Assembly: GCA_964541075.1 (NCBI GenBank)
Contig: CAZIPZ010000225.1
Coordinates: forward strand, 1 to 5,835
From: CAZIPZ01 sp964541075
GTDB lineage: Bacteria > Acidobacteriota > Terriglobia > 20CM-2-55-15
Direction: 5' to 3'
Length of the DNA: 5,835 bases
Position numbers and translations under genes: made by a program. Positions 1 to 5,835 of the stretch are shown piece by piece. Below the pieces are notes generated by a model. It was given only the letters and a program-made list of their open reading frames with translations, did not search any database and was not told the origin of the DNA. Positions within the stretch are counted from its first letter, which is position 1; the number at the start of each line of letters is the position of its first letter.

Positions 1-2
1 AC

Positions 3-362
3 ACCGGCGCCGGAACTCCGTTCTGCCGGTTTTCCATCGCAACGGATGAAGGCTGGAATGACAAAAGTTCCGGTGAGCGTCAGGAACGAACCGAATGGCA
101 CAACATTGTCGCCTGGGATCGCCTTGCGGAAATCTGCAACCAATATCTAACGAAGGGACGTTTGGTCTACATTGAGGGAGCTCTTCAGACGCGTGAATGG
201 GATGATCAGGAGGGCAACAAGAGAAAAACCACTGAGGTGCGTGCTCGCGACATGGTCTTGCTCGGCGGCGGCCCGGACGGTCAAAAACGTTCTCAAGGCG
301 GAGATTCGGCTTCGCCGTCCGCCGGAGGAGCGACGATCACAGACGACGACATACCTTTCTAG
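3..362 (+). CDS. ssb: Single-stranded DNA-binding protein, C-terminal part (5' end outside window)
   Basis: SSB coats single-stranded DNA in the cytoplasm during replication, recombination and repair, and recruits partner proteins through its C-terminal tip. The frame is open from the left edge and gives 119 residues before the TAG stop. Seen directly: the second half of the OB fold, including ERTEWHNIVAWDRLAEIC (residues 29-46), then KGRLVYIEGALQTREW (residues 51-66) and TTEVRA, which match the E. coli SSB segments TEWHRVV, KGSQVYIEGQLRTRKW and TTEV. A short glycine/serine-rich linker of about 25 residues follows, then the acidic tip DDDIPF, the classic partner-binding end. By comparison with the family, roughly 25-30 N-terminal residues lie outside the window, so the full protein would be about 145 residues. 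The linker is much shorter than in E. coli SSB (178 residues). Internal TTG or ATG codons in this region are not the start, because homology continues upstream of them to the window edge. A hairpin terminator follows the stop by 25 bases. Confidence 0.96.
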   Translation, partial: TGAGTPFCRFSIATDEGWNDKSSGERQERTEWHNIVAWDRLAEICNQYLTKGRLVYIEGALQTREWDDQEGNKRKTTEVRARDMVLLGGGPDGQKRSQGGDSASPSAGGATITDDDIPF

Positions 363-387
363 AGAAATCAGGCGATTGAAAAGTTCG

Positions 388-424
388 AAACGGCCGGAAG
401 GGACGTTCCTTTCCGGCCGTTTTT
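388..424 (+). terminator. Rho-independent terminator of ssb, possibly bidirectional
   Basis: A near-perfect inverted repeat lies between ssb and the convergent CHRD gene. The left arm is 388-403 and the right arm 407-422, with a 3-base loop at 404-406. All 16 pairs form if one G-U pair (400/410) is allowed. The core is CGGCCGGAA paired with TTCCGGCCG. On the + strand the hairpin runs into five T residues (420-424), typical of an intrinsic terminator for ssb. On the - strand the stem ends in only three T residues before CGAAC, so it could also stop CHRD-gene transcription, but less strongly. The CHRD stop codon lies only 5 bases away. Confidence 0.9.
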
Positions 425-428
425 GCAT

Positions 429-2873
429 TTAGGGGGAAGGCACGACTGTTACAGGTGTCAACACCCCGTTGAATTGCAGCCCAATTGCTGACAGTTGCCC
501 CACACCCGACGCAGGACGACTTTCAACGGTAAGAGTCCCTCCACTGTCAGCCACTGCTACCTCGGGGAGCAGATCTCGAACGAACCCGACCAAGTGCTGA
601 CCGGCCGCTAGATCAATCGTCCGCACGCCGCCTGGCACAGGCAGTCCGATGGAGTTGCGCAGCATCAGAACAAGTTGGCCTGCGGTGAGATTCAAAACGG
701 CGATTCCTGTCCTCCTGCTGCCGGATTCGGCAACGACAGGAATCGACACCTGTCGAGCTAGTACGGGATTCGCTGTTGCCGCTAATGAGAATATCGGGTA
801 GTTGTAAGCCACGCTGAGCGTCACCGCCCCAGATGAATAGATCCGGGCGAAACCTGTCGTCAGTGCACCTTTGTTGTGCAGATTAACGGTAGTCGACGCT
901 CCAGGTGGAATGAGAAATGATGTATTTGGATCCACGATAGCCGCCGACATCGCAGCTCCGGAAGTTTGGAATGCGTCGACAACGCCGTGAACCGAAGAGG
1001 TCGTTGAAGAATTTGTGATCCTGATTGAGGTAATCCATTCTCCTCCACCTGCGGCCTGGGGCACATAGCTAACGAAGGGCGACAATTGGCCTCGAGCTAA
1101 GCCGCCTGCATTCGCGGTTGTATGGATATTCACATAAGCTTGATCTGGCGCATTGATCAAGGTGTCAAGCATTGCCATTTGAGCTGCATTTGCAGGGTCC
1201 AGGGTTACAACCCGCGTGATGTTTGTACTGCCGGTGGTGCTTTCGACCGGGCTGGTCCCGCTAATACCCGAATTGATGACGACTCCTCCACTCACCGCAG
1301 CTGAACCAGAGTGAATGTGAAGCCCTGTAAACGTCGTAGCGGATCCAGTTCCGACCGCGTCGACGTCGAAGGCGACGTCACCGCCATTGATTGCGCCGGT
1401 AGCATTGCGGGTGACCTTCACCGTGATCCATCCCGTGGCGGATGCATTGGAAACAACAGCCGGAATTTCGTTTGCCGGACTCATTGCTGCCTTGAATCTA
1501 TACGTCTCCCGGGCAAGCTGGGATCGCACGATGCCGCCAGGGAATGTCGTGCTGTGAATGTTCACGTAGTACGCCTCCGGATTGGCGAGCAGACCTTTAA
1601 CTGCATTCAATGCGGTAGCGCCGCTGGCATCAATCGTTACCTCGCGATTAATCGAACCGATGCCGTCGTCATCGGTAACCGGATTGGCGCCGCTGATTCC
1701 GGTGTTGATCACGACGCCACCGTTGACGCCGATGTTTGCATTGTGGATGTGCAGTCCGGTGAATGTTACAGGCCCTCCAAACCCTGAGTAAGCAAGATTG
1801 AAACCGACCGAACCCGACACGATGTTCCCGGTGCCATCGCGGGTCACACGCACGATGGTCATCGTATTAGAAACGCCTTGAGTAGCCGTCGGAGGGTTCT
1901 CCTCCAAATTTGTCATCAATCCAAAGAACGCATATGCGTCCTTGGAAAGCTGCCCGCGTAAGATCCCACTCGTGTGCGATGTTGTGTGCAAATTCACATA
2001 GAATTGAGTCGGATCATTCATCAGCGAAGTCAAGGTGGCTAGTCCAGCGGAGTTGTTCGAATCGATATCAGTAATCCGAAATATGTTTCCGCGGCTGTTG
2101 GGTATTGTCACGGATCGAGTGGTTCCATTAATACCGCTATCGATCACCACAGGTCCCGCTACACCCGCTGCAGCATTGTGAATGTGCAGGCCTGTGATAA
2201 CGGAATTGGCAGGCAGGCGATAGTCGACAGCGAAGGTTACGGTGCCAGAAGTAATGGCTCCCGAATTATTCCTATTGACCGCAATCTGAATTACCGCTGC
2301 GCCCTCTGCATCCACTCCGGTGATGGCTGGCGTTTCCTCAGCAGGACTCATAGCCGGTCGCAACGTCAGCGACGTTCTGAACAGCGGAGCGCGCATCAGG
2401 CCGCCCGGGTTGGTCGTTGTATGGATGTTGACGTAGTAGTTTTCCGGGGTCTCCAGCAGCCCGGTCACGTACCTCAAAGCATCTGAATCGGTGCTCGAAT
2501 AGTTCACAACCCTTGTGATGTGGCCGCTCCCGCTACCGGCTATGGAACTGCTCGCGGAAATACCGGTGTTGATGACAACGCCGCCATTGGATCCTGCCGG
2601 TGCGTTATGAATGTGGAGACCAGTGAAAGTGACATCACTGTTAACGGTATAGTCGATGTCAAAGATGACGGTCGCAGCATTGATGTTGCCCGCACCATCC
2701 CGGGCGACCCGCACCGTGATGGTTGCCAATCCCGTAACACCTTGAGCGCTCACGGGCGGCACTTCGTTATCGGGCGACATCGTTGCTCTGAAAACAGTGG
2801 TGTCCTGGGTATCGCCCAAGACAGGAAACGCCCAGATGCAGATAAACAAAACTACTGACCAAATTTTTCTCAT
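429..2873 (-). CDS. Exported protein with four tandem CHRD domains and a C-terminal module
   Basis: The biochemical role is unknown. CHRD domains, first described in chordin, occur in many bacterial secreted proteins without an assigned function. The protein is 814 residues from the chosen start. Residues 1-20 look like a Sec signal peptide: MRK, a hydrophobic core, then VLG before DTQ as a likely cleavage site. There is no lipobox. Four repeats follow at about residues 26-167, 168-310, 313-455 and 456-598. Each carries GLHIH (85, 228, 373, 517) and YVN(I/L)H (147, 292, 436, 580), spaced 143-145 residues apart, and each ends near a G-G/I-L/I-x-R-x-x-L segment. Residues 600-814 form a separate glycine/alanine/valine-rich, probably beta-rich module. 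The mature protein shows no cysteine. The ATG at 2873 was chosen because it begins the signal peptide and has a Shine-Dalgarno sequence 4 bases upstream. An in-frame ATG at 2966 would add 31 polar residues in front of the signal peptide. The gene is convergent with ssb and on the same strand as accA and dnaE, 291 bases downstream of accA, so probably a separate transcript. The CHRD assignment is firm; function is not. Confidence 0.9.
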   Translation of the reverse strand: MRKIWSVVLFICIWAFPVLGDTQDTTVFRATMSPDNEVPPVSAQGVTGLATITVRVARDGAGNINAATVIFDIDYTVNSDVTFTGLHIHNAPAGSNGGVVINTGISASSSIAGSGSGHITRVVNYSSTDSDALRYVTGLLETPENYYVNIHTTTNPGGLMRAPLFRTSLTLRPAMSPAEETPAITGVDAEGAAVIQIAVNRNNSGAITSGTVTFAVDYRLPANSVITGLHIHNAAAGVAGPVVIDSGINGTTRSVTIPNSRGNIFRITDIDSNNSAGLATLTSLMNDPTQFYVNLHTTSHTSGILRGQLSKDAYAFFGLMTNLEENPPTATQGVSNTMTIVRVTRDGTGNIVSGSVGFNLAYSGFGGPVTFTGLHIHNANIGVNGGVVINTGISGANPVTDDDGIGSINREVTIDASGATALNAVKGLLANPEAYYVNIHSTTFPGGIVRSQLARETYRFKAAMSPANEIPAVVSNASATGWITVKVTRNATGAINGGDVAFDVDAVGTGSATTFTGLHIHSGSAAVSGGVVINSGISGTSPVESTTGSTNITRVVTLDPANAAQMAMLDTLINAPDQAYVNIHTTANAGGLARGQLSPFVSYVPQAAGGGEWITSIRITNSSTTSSVHGVVDAFQTSGAAMSAAIVDPNTSFLIPPGASTTVNLHNKGALTTGFARIYSSGAVTLSVAYNYPIFSLAATANPVLARQVSIPVVAESGSRRTGIAVLNLTAGQLVLMLRNSIGLPVPGGVRTIDLAAGQHLVGFVRDLLPEVAVADSGGTLTVESRPASGVGQLSAIGLQFNGVLTPVTVVPSP
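1080..2798 (-). repeat. Four tandem CHRD-coding units of about 432 bases
   Basis: The units lie at about 2798-2373 (first in the protein), 2372-1944, 1937-1509 and 1508-1080. They are recognised at protein level by GLHIH and YVN(I/L)H at the same phase in each unit. On the + strand the complement of the GLHIH segment reappears four times (near 2605, 2175, 1740 and 1310) with many base differences, so the copies are diverged and unlikely to recombine readily. Unit 3 lacks the MSP(A/D)xE opening seen in units 1, 2 and 4 and has LMTNLEENPP instead. Confidence 0.85.
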
Positions 2874-2877
2874 AGAC

Positions 2878-2884
2878 CCACCTA
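2878..2884 (-). promoter_or_regulatory. Ribosome binding site that fixes the CHRD gene start
   Basis: Read on the - strand this is TAGGTGG. Its AGGTGG core differs from the AGGAGG consensus at one position and sits 4 bases before the ATG at 2873. It supports that ATG over the in-frame ATG at 2966. Confidence 0.65.
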
Positions 2885-2932
2885 CGGTAGATTGATTCGA
2901 CTGGTTCTTGTTTTTGTTTGGGGGTTCGAGGA

Positions 2933-2938
2933 AGTATA
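2933..2938 (-). promoter_or_regulatory. Possible -10 element for the CHRD gene
   Basis: TATACT on the - strand matches five of six bases of the TATAAT consensus. It would give a leader of roughly 50 bases before the ATG at 2873. No good -35 hexamer lies 16-18 bases upstream; the nearest TTGCAT is 22 bases away. The overlapping + strand TATAAG (2935-2940) could serve the divergent small gene, with TTGTTT (2914-2919) at a poor 15-base spacing. The call rests on a single hexamer and is weak. Confidence 0.3.
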
Positions 2939-3013
2939 AGTCTAGCGAGCTAACCAGCGGATGCAAGGACTAATTCGGGCCCTGCCATGGCGTCTGTGAT
3001 ATCCTCATGCGAT

Positions 3014-3160
3014 ATGGCGGATATTTTGCGAGCGCTTGCCATTTCCGGTTCGATCCTGTTCGGCGTTGTAATTCTCGTGACGGTAGTCAGCATTGTGGCC
3101 GTCAAGAGAGGTGAGGAACAGATGCACGAACCGCCCCGGCATCACGATCACTCACATTAA
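3014..3160 (+). CDS. Small single-span membrane protein with histidine-rich C-terminal tail (hypothetical)
   Basis: I do not recognise a family. The frame encodes 48 residues: a short N-terminus (MADILR), an uninterrupted hydrophobic stretch at residues 7-30 long enough for one membrane span, then KRGEEQ and a tail ending RHHDHSH. Five of the last 11 residues are histidine, which suggests metal binding, but that is inference. The positive KR pair after the span favours a cytoplasmic tail. Start choice is uncertain: in-frame ATG at 2987 (57 residues, adding MASVISSCD) and GTG at 2996 are alternatives, and none has a clear Shine-Dalgarno sequence. The gene lies on the opposite strand from its neighbours, divergent from the CHRD gene, with its TAA 4 bases from the accA stop. 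The abrupt membrane-span-plus-charged-tail composition argues for a real gene. The missing ribosome site and short length argue against it. Confidence 0.5.
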   Translation: MADILRALAISGSILFGVVILVTVVSIVAVKRGEEQMHEPPRHHDHSH

Positions 3161-3164
3161 AGCG

Positions 3165-3968
3165 TTATTCTGCAAAGGCTCCCATCGCCCGGAATTTATC
3201 GTACCGACGTGCCAGGAGTTCCTCTAAATTCCTTCCACAGAGTTCATGCAGTTGCCTTTCTAAGGTCGCAGCCAACCGTTTCATCATACCGGCATGGTCG
3301 TTGTGGGCTCCCCCTTCGGGCTCTGGGATGATCTCGTCAATGAGTTTGAGCTTCTTGAGATCCTCTGGTGTGACCTTGAGCGCCTCAGCGGCGTCAGCCG
3401 CATGTTCTTGATCGCGCCAGAGAATGGCAGAACAGCTTTCAGGGGCGATGACGGAATAGATGGAGTATTCCAGCATGTTGACGCGATCTGCCACGCCAAT
3501 TGCCAAGGCTCCGCCAGATCCGCCCTCGCCGGTGACGGTGGCGATGATGGGAACCGTAATTTGAGACATTTCGCGCAAATTGCATGCGATGGCCTCAGCC
3601 TGACCTCTTTCCTCGGCGTCAATACCCGGATACGCGCCTGGAGTATCGATGAAAGTCAAAACCGGCCGGCCAAACTTTTCCGCAAGCTTCATGATCCGAA
3701 GCGCCTTACGATAGCCCTCTGGCTTCGGCATTCCGAAATTGCGATAAAGCTTTTGCTTTGTATCCCGTCCTTTTTGATGCCCAATCATGCATACCGGAAT
3801 GCCACGAAGAAAACCGAACCCCCCAACGATGGCCGCATCATCTCCAAACTTTCGATCTCCATGGAGTTCGATAAAGTTCGATGAAAGATGTTCGACGTAG
3901 TCCAGAAAGTACGGTCGCTGAGGATGGCGCGCCAGTTGGACCTTTTGATAGGCCGAAAGATGTTGCAT
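3165..3968 (-). CDS. accA: Acetyl-CoA carboxylase carboxyltransferase subunit alpha, N-terminally short
   Basis: AccA pairs with AccD to form the carboxyltransferase that moves the carboxyl group from carboxybiotin on AccB to acetyl-CoA, giving malonyl-CoA for fatty acid synthesis in the cytoplasm. The 267 residues match the crotonase-like AccA core almost throughout: QLARHPQRPY (11-20), GHQKGRDTK (63-71), RNFGMPKPEGYRKALR (76-91), FIDTPGAYPG (106-115), EERGQAEAIA (119-128), GEGGSGGALAIG (147-158), YSVIAPE (171-177) and LIDEIIPEPEGGAH (209-222). The usual N-terminal helical segment of about 50 residues (E. coli AccA has 319) is absent. The ATG at 3968 is the only usable start. Upstream in frame there are 18 codons with no ATG, GTG or TTG start and then a TAG, all overlapping dnaE or the short gap. 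No Shine-Dalgarno sequence is visible. The start lies 13 bases after the dnaE stop, so translation is probably coupled to dnaE. No terminator was seen after the stop. Confidence 0.95.
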   Translation of the reverse strand: MQHLSAYQKVQLARHPQRPYFLDYVEHLSSNFIELHGDRKFGDDAAIVGGFGFLRGIPVCMIGHQKGRDTKQKLYRNFGMPKPEGYRKALRIMKLAEKFGRPVLTFIDTPGAYPGIDAEERGQAEAIACNLREMSQITVPIIATVTGEGGSGGALAIGVADRVNMLEYSIYSVIAPESCSAILWRDQEHAADAAEALKVTPEDLKKLKLIDEIIPEPEGGAHNDHAGMMKRLAATLERQLHELCGRNLEELLARRYDKFRAMGAFAE

Positions 3969-3981
3969 GCGAAGTGGAGAG

Positions 3982-5835
3982 CTATCGGCTGAGACGTACA
4001 GAATCGCGTCCGCAGATTCGCTCTATGGACTCTACGAACTCTCGGTCCGGAGATATTTTCACGTAAGGATTCGGTCGGACCAGCGCCGTATACCGGCCTG
4101 GGAATTCTAGCTCAAAGATGACTTCGGCCGGGCCTCTTTTTTCGTCGATGATCGGCTGAAGCCGCTCCGCAATATCGCTTGGAGCCAGAGCTGCGTCGAT
4201 TCGAATCACTACGTTCCGGCTTAACAATTCCTTAACCCGCTCCATCGGATAGACCTCCGTAGCTAGAATTTTGGCCGACGATTCATCATTGTCGAGCTTG
4301 CCCTGAACAAACACTGGGGCGTCCGTATCCAAGAGACTCTGGACCTTACCATACGCGTCGGGAAAAACGAGAACCTCCACAATCCCTTCCCAGTCCTCAA
4401 GCAGCACAACAGCCATCAGGTCGCCCTTTTTTGTGCGCATAACCCGCACTGCAGACACCAGACCGCCAATGGACACATCAAAGCCGGATGGCTTCTCAGA
4501 AAGCGCGCTCGTCGTTGCGTTTCCGTAAGTTCTCACCTCGTTCGAATACTTTCGCAAAGGGTGCCCGGTGATGTAGAAGCCAAGCGTCTCTTTTTCGTGT
4601 TTCAGCTTGAGGATCTCAGGCCAAACATCCGCGGGGTCCAGGGTGTGATCGTCACTGCTGACGCCCATCATCATTCCAAACAATCCACCTTGCCCGCTTT
4701 CTTTCTCCCGCTGCTTCCGCTGTCCCCATTCCATGGCCCGATCGATGTTGCTATAAAGCAACGATCGATCCTGATGGATGCCGTCCATGGAGCCAGCCTT
4801 GATCAAGCTCTCAACGACACGTTTGTTCACGGTTCTAAGATCAACACGCTCGCAAAAGTCAAAAAATGACTTGAACGGCTTGTTCGCCACAATGGAAGTA
4901 ATTGCCGTTTCACCGACATTCTTTATGGCCGCAAGGCCAAAGCGGATGCCTCTGGAGGTTGGTGTAAAGTTCACATCGCTGCTATTAACGTCGGGCGGCA
5001 AGATGGCAATGCCCATCTCCCTACATTCATTAATGTATTTGACAACCTTCTCCTGATTCCCCCGTTCACTCGTAAGAATGGCCGCCATGAAGTACTGAGG
5101 ATGCCGCGCCTTCAGGTATGCAGTTCGATATGCGAGAACGGCGTAAGCTGCGGAATGTGACTTATTGAATCCGTATCCGGCAAATTGTTCCATGAGATCG
5201 AAAAGGCGAGTGATTTTCTTTTCGTCCTTGAAACCCTGCGCTTTTGCACCACTGAGAAACTTCTCCCTCTGCGCAGCCATCTCTTCGGCCTTCTTCTTTC
5301 CCATCGCCCGGCGCAACAAGTCAGCCTCGCCCAGGGAATAGCCTGCGATCAGGTTTGCAATCTGCATGACTTGTTCCTGGTACACGATAACTCCGTAGGT
5401 TTCCTCCAAAACCTGTTTGAGAACGGGCACCTCGTACTCAATCCTCTTCACTCCATGCTTGCGTTTGATAAAGTCGTCAATCATGCCTCCGCCGATTGGA
5501 CCTGGCCGATAAAGAGCATTCAAAGCGGTGAGGTGTTCGATACTGGAGGGCTTAAATTTCCGTAGGATGTCCTTCATACCCGAACTCTCAAACTGAAAAA
5601 CGCCGTCAGTCAAACCGGATGAGAAAAGCTGATATGTCTCTGGATCGTCAAGCGGCAATGCATCCATGTCCAAGATGAGGCCTTCATGCTGTTTGAGCAT
5701 CTTAAGAGTGTCGTCAATAATCGTGAGCGTCGTCAGGGCGAGAAAATCCATTTTCAGCAGCCCGATTTTCTCGACGTCCGTCATCGGATACATCGTCGTT
5801 ATTTCGTCCTTGCTGGACTTGTACAAGGGAACGAC
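3982..5835 (-). CDS. dnaE: DNA polymerase III subunit alpha, C-terminal half (5' end outside window)
   Basis: This is the replicative DNA polymerase catalytic subunit. The frame is open to the right edge (first residues VVPLYKSSKDE) and gives 617 residues, about half of a typical DnaE of about 1,160. The PHP domain and the first two catalytic aspartates lie outside the window. Residue numbers count from the edge. Seen: KMDFLAL (28-34), whose aspartate corresponds to the third catalytic Asp (E. coli D555); GVFQFES (78-84); YRPGP (109-113); YQEQVM (152-157); RRAMGKKK (175-182); GYGFNKSHSAAYA (220-232), the fingers region; a helix-hairpin-helix region at about 290-350; QGGLF (382-386), which fits the internal beta-clamp-binding QxxLF pattern; an OB fold at about 453-528; and a C-terminal domain at about 537-617 ending SVRLSR. 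A TTG at 5826 is inside the conserved polymerase core and is not a start. The ending is typical of the family, so the 3' end is intact. accA follows after 13 bases. Confidence 0.97.
   Translation of the reverse strand, partial: VVPLYKSSKDEITTMYPMTDVEKIGLLKMDFLALTTLTIIDDTLKMLKQHEGLILDMDALPLDDPETYQLFSSGLTDGVFQFESSGMKDILRKFKPSSIEHLTALNALYRPGPIGGGMIDDFIKRKHGVKRIEYEVPVLKQVLEETYGVIVYQEQVMQIANLIAGYSLGEADLLRRAMGKKKAEEMAAQREKFLSGAKAQGFKDEKKITRLFDLMEQFAGYGFNKSHSAAYAVLAYRTAYLKARHPQYFMAAILTSERGNQEKVVKYINECREMGIAILPPDVNSSDVNFTPTSRGIRFGLAAIKNVGETAITSIVANKPFKSFFDFCERVDLRTVNKRVVESLIKAGSMDGIHQDRSLLYSNIDRAMEWGQRKQREKESGQGGLFGMMMGVSSDDHTLDPADVWPEILKLKHEKETLGFYITGHPLRKYSNEVRTYGNATTSALSEKPSGFDVSIGGLVSAVRVMRTKKGDLMAVVLLEDWEGIVEVLVFPDAYGKVQSLLDTDAPVFVQGKLDNDESSAKILATEVYPMERVKELLSRNVVIRIDAALAPSDIAERLQPIIDEKRGPAEVIFELEFPGRYTALVRPNPYVKISPDREFVESIERICGRDSVRLSR

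Noticed and set aside
147..428. Minus-strand open frame opposite ssb
   Set aside because: It runs through the terminator hairpin and antisense to the conserved SSB fold, with a low-complexity basic product.
1311..1787. Open frame of 158 codons on the + strand opposite the CHRD repeats
   Set aside because: It is antisense to two CHRD units, and its arginine-, cysteine- and valine-rich composition is what the complement of those repeats gives. Other + strand frames over the CHRD gene are explained the same way.
1080..2798. Regularly spaced repeats considered as a CRISPR array or DNA-level satellite
   Set aside because: The period is about 432 bases, in phase with codons, and the copies are diverged at DNA level while conserved as protein. 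This is a protein domain repeat.
2943..2952. TAGC-GA-GCTA inverted repeat just upstream of the possible CHRD -10 element, considered as an operator
   Set aside because: The arms are only 4 bases long, which is expected by chance. Nearby GGGCCC and GATATC are likewise just short palindromes.
2874..2966. In-frame N-terminal extension of the CHRD protein from an ATG at 2966
   Set aside because: It adds 31 polar residues in front of a well-formed signal peptide. The ATG at 2873 has its own Shine-Dalgarno-like sequence, and the candidate -10 element lies inside the extension.
3294..3884. Open frame of 196 codons on the + strand opposite accA
   Set aside because: It is a shadow of the strongly conserved accA coding frame. 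The predicted protein shows no domain-like composition that I recognise and no ribosome site was noted.
3982..5826. TTG at 5826 as the start of a short DnaE-like gene
   Set aside because: The frame stays open to the window edge, the residues before the TTG (VVP) fit the conserved DnaE segment, and a protein starting there would lack two catalytic aspartates.

Overview
The window is ordinary bacterial chromosome with moderate GC content. No phage, insertion sequence, CRISPR array, tRNA or rRNA was seen. The dnaE-accA gene order is also found in E. coli and does not identify the lineage. A large secreted CHRD-repeat protein, with a C-terminal module resembling the 'GGG(E/W/Y)-T-x-I-x-(I/L)-x-N' segments common in Acidobacteriota exoproteins, makes Acidobacteriota my best guess. 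That guess is pattern recognition only and no search was run.

Layout from left to right. Positions 3-362 (+) hold the C-terminal part of ssb, cut by the left edge. A strong hairpin terminator follows at 388-424. Positions 429-2873 (-) hold an 814-residue exported protein with four tandem CHRD domains and a C-terminal module of about 215 residues. It converges on ssb, and the two genes share the terminator region. Positions 2874-3013 are a short gap holding the CHRD gene's ribosome binding site and a possible -10 element. Positions 3014-3160 (+) are a probable small gene for a 48-residue single-span membrane protein with a histidine-rich tail; it ends 4 bases from the end of accA. Positions 3165-3968 (-) hold accA, which lacks the usual N-terminal extension of about 50 residues. 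Positions 3982-5835 (-) hold the C-terminal half of dnaE, cut by the right edge and ending 13 bases before accA.

Functionally, ssb and dnaE are replication housekeeping genes. accA supplies the alpha subunit of the acetyl-CoA carboxylase carboxyltransferase and is probably co-transcribed with dnaE and translationally coupled to it. The CHRD protein and the small membrane protein are accessory genes set between the housekeeping genes, and nothing in the sequence links them to replication or lipid synthesis. I found no convincing new multi-gene system. The points most worth checking are the short AccA, the small His-tailed membrane protein, and the four-repeat CHRD protein with its unassigned C-terminal module.
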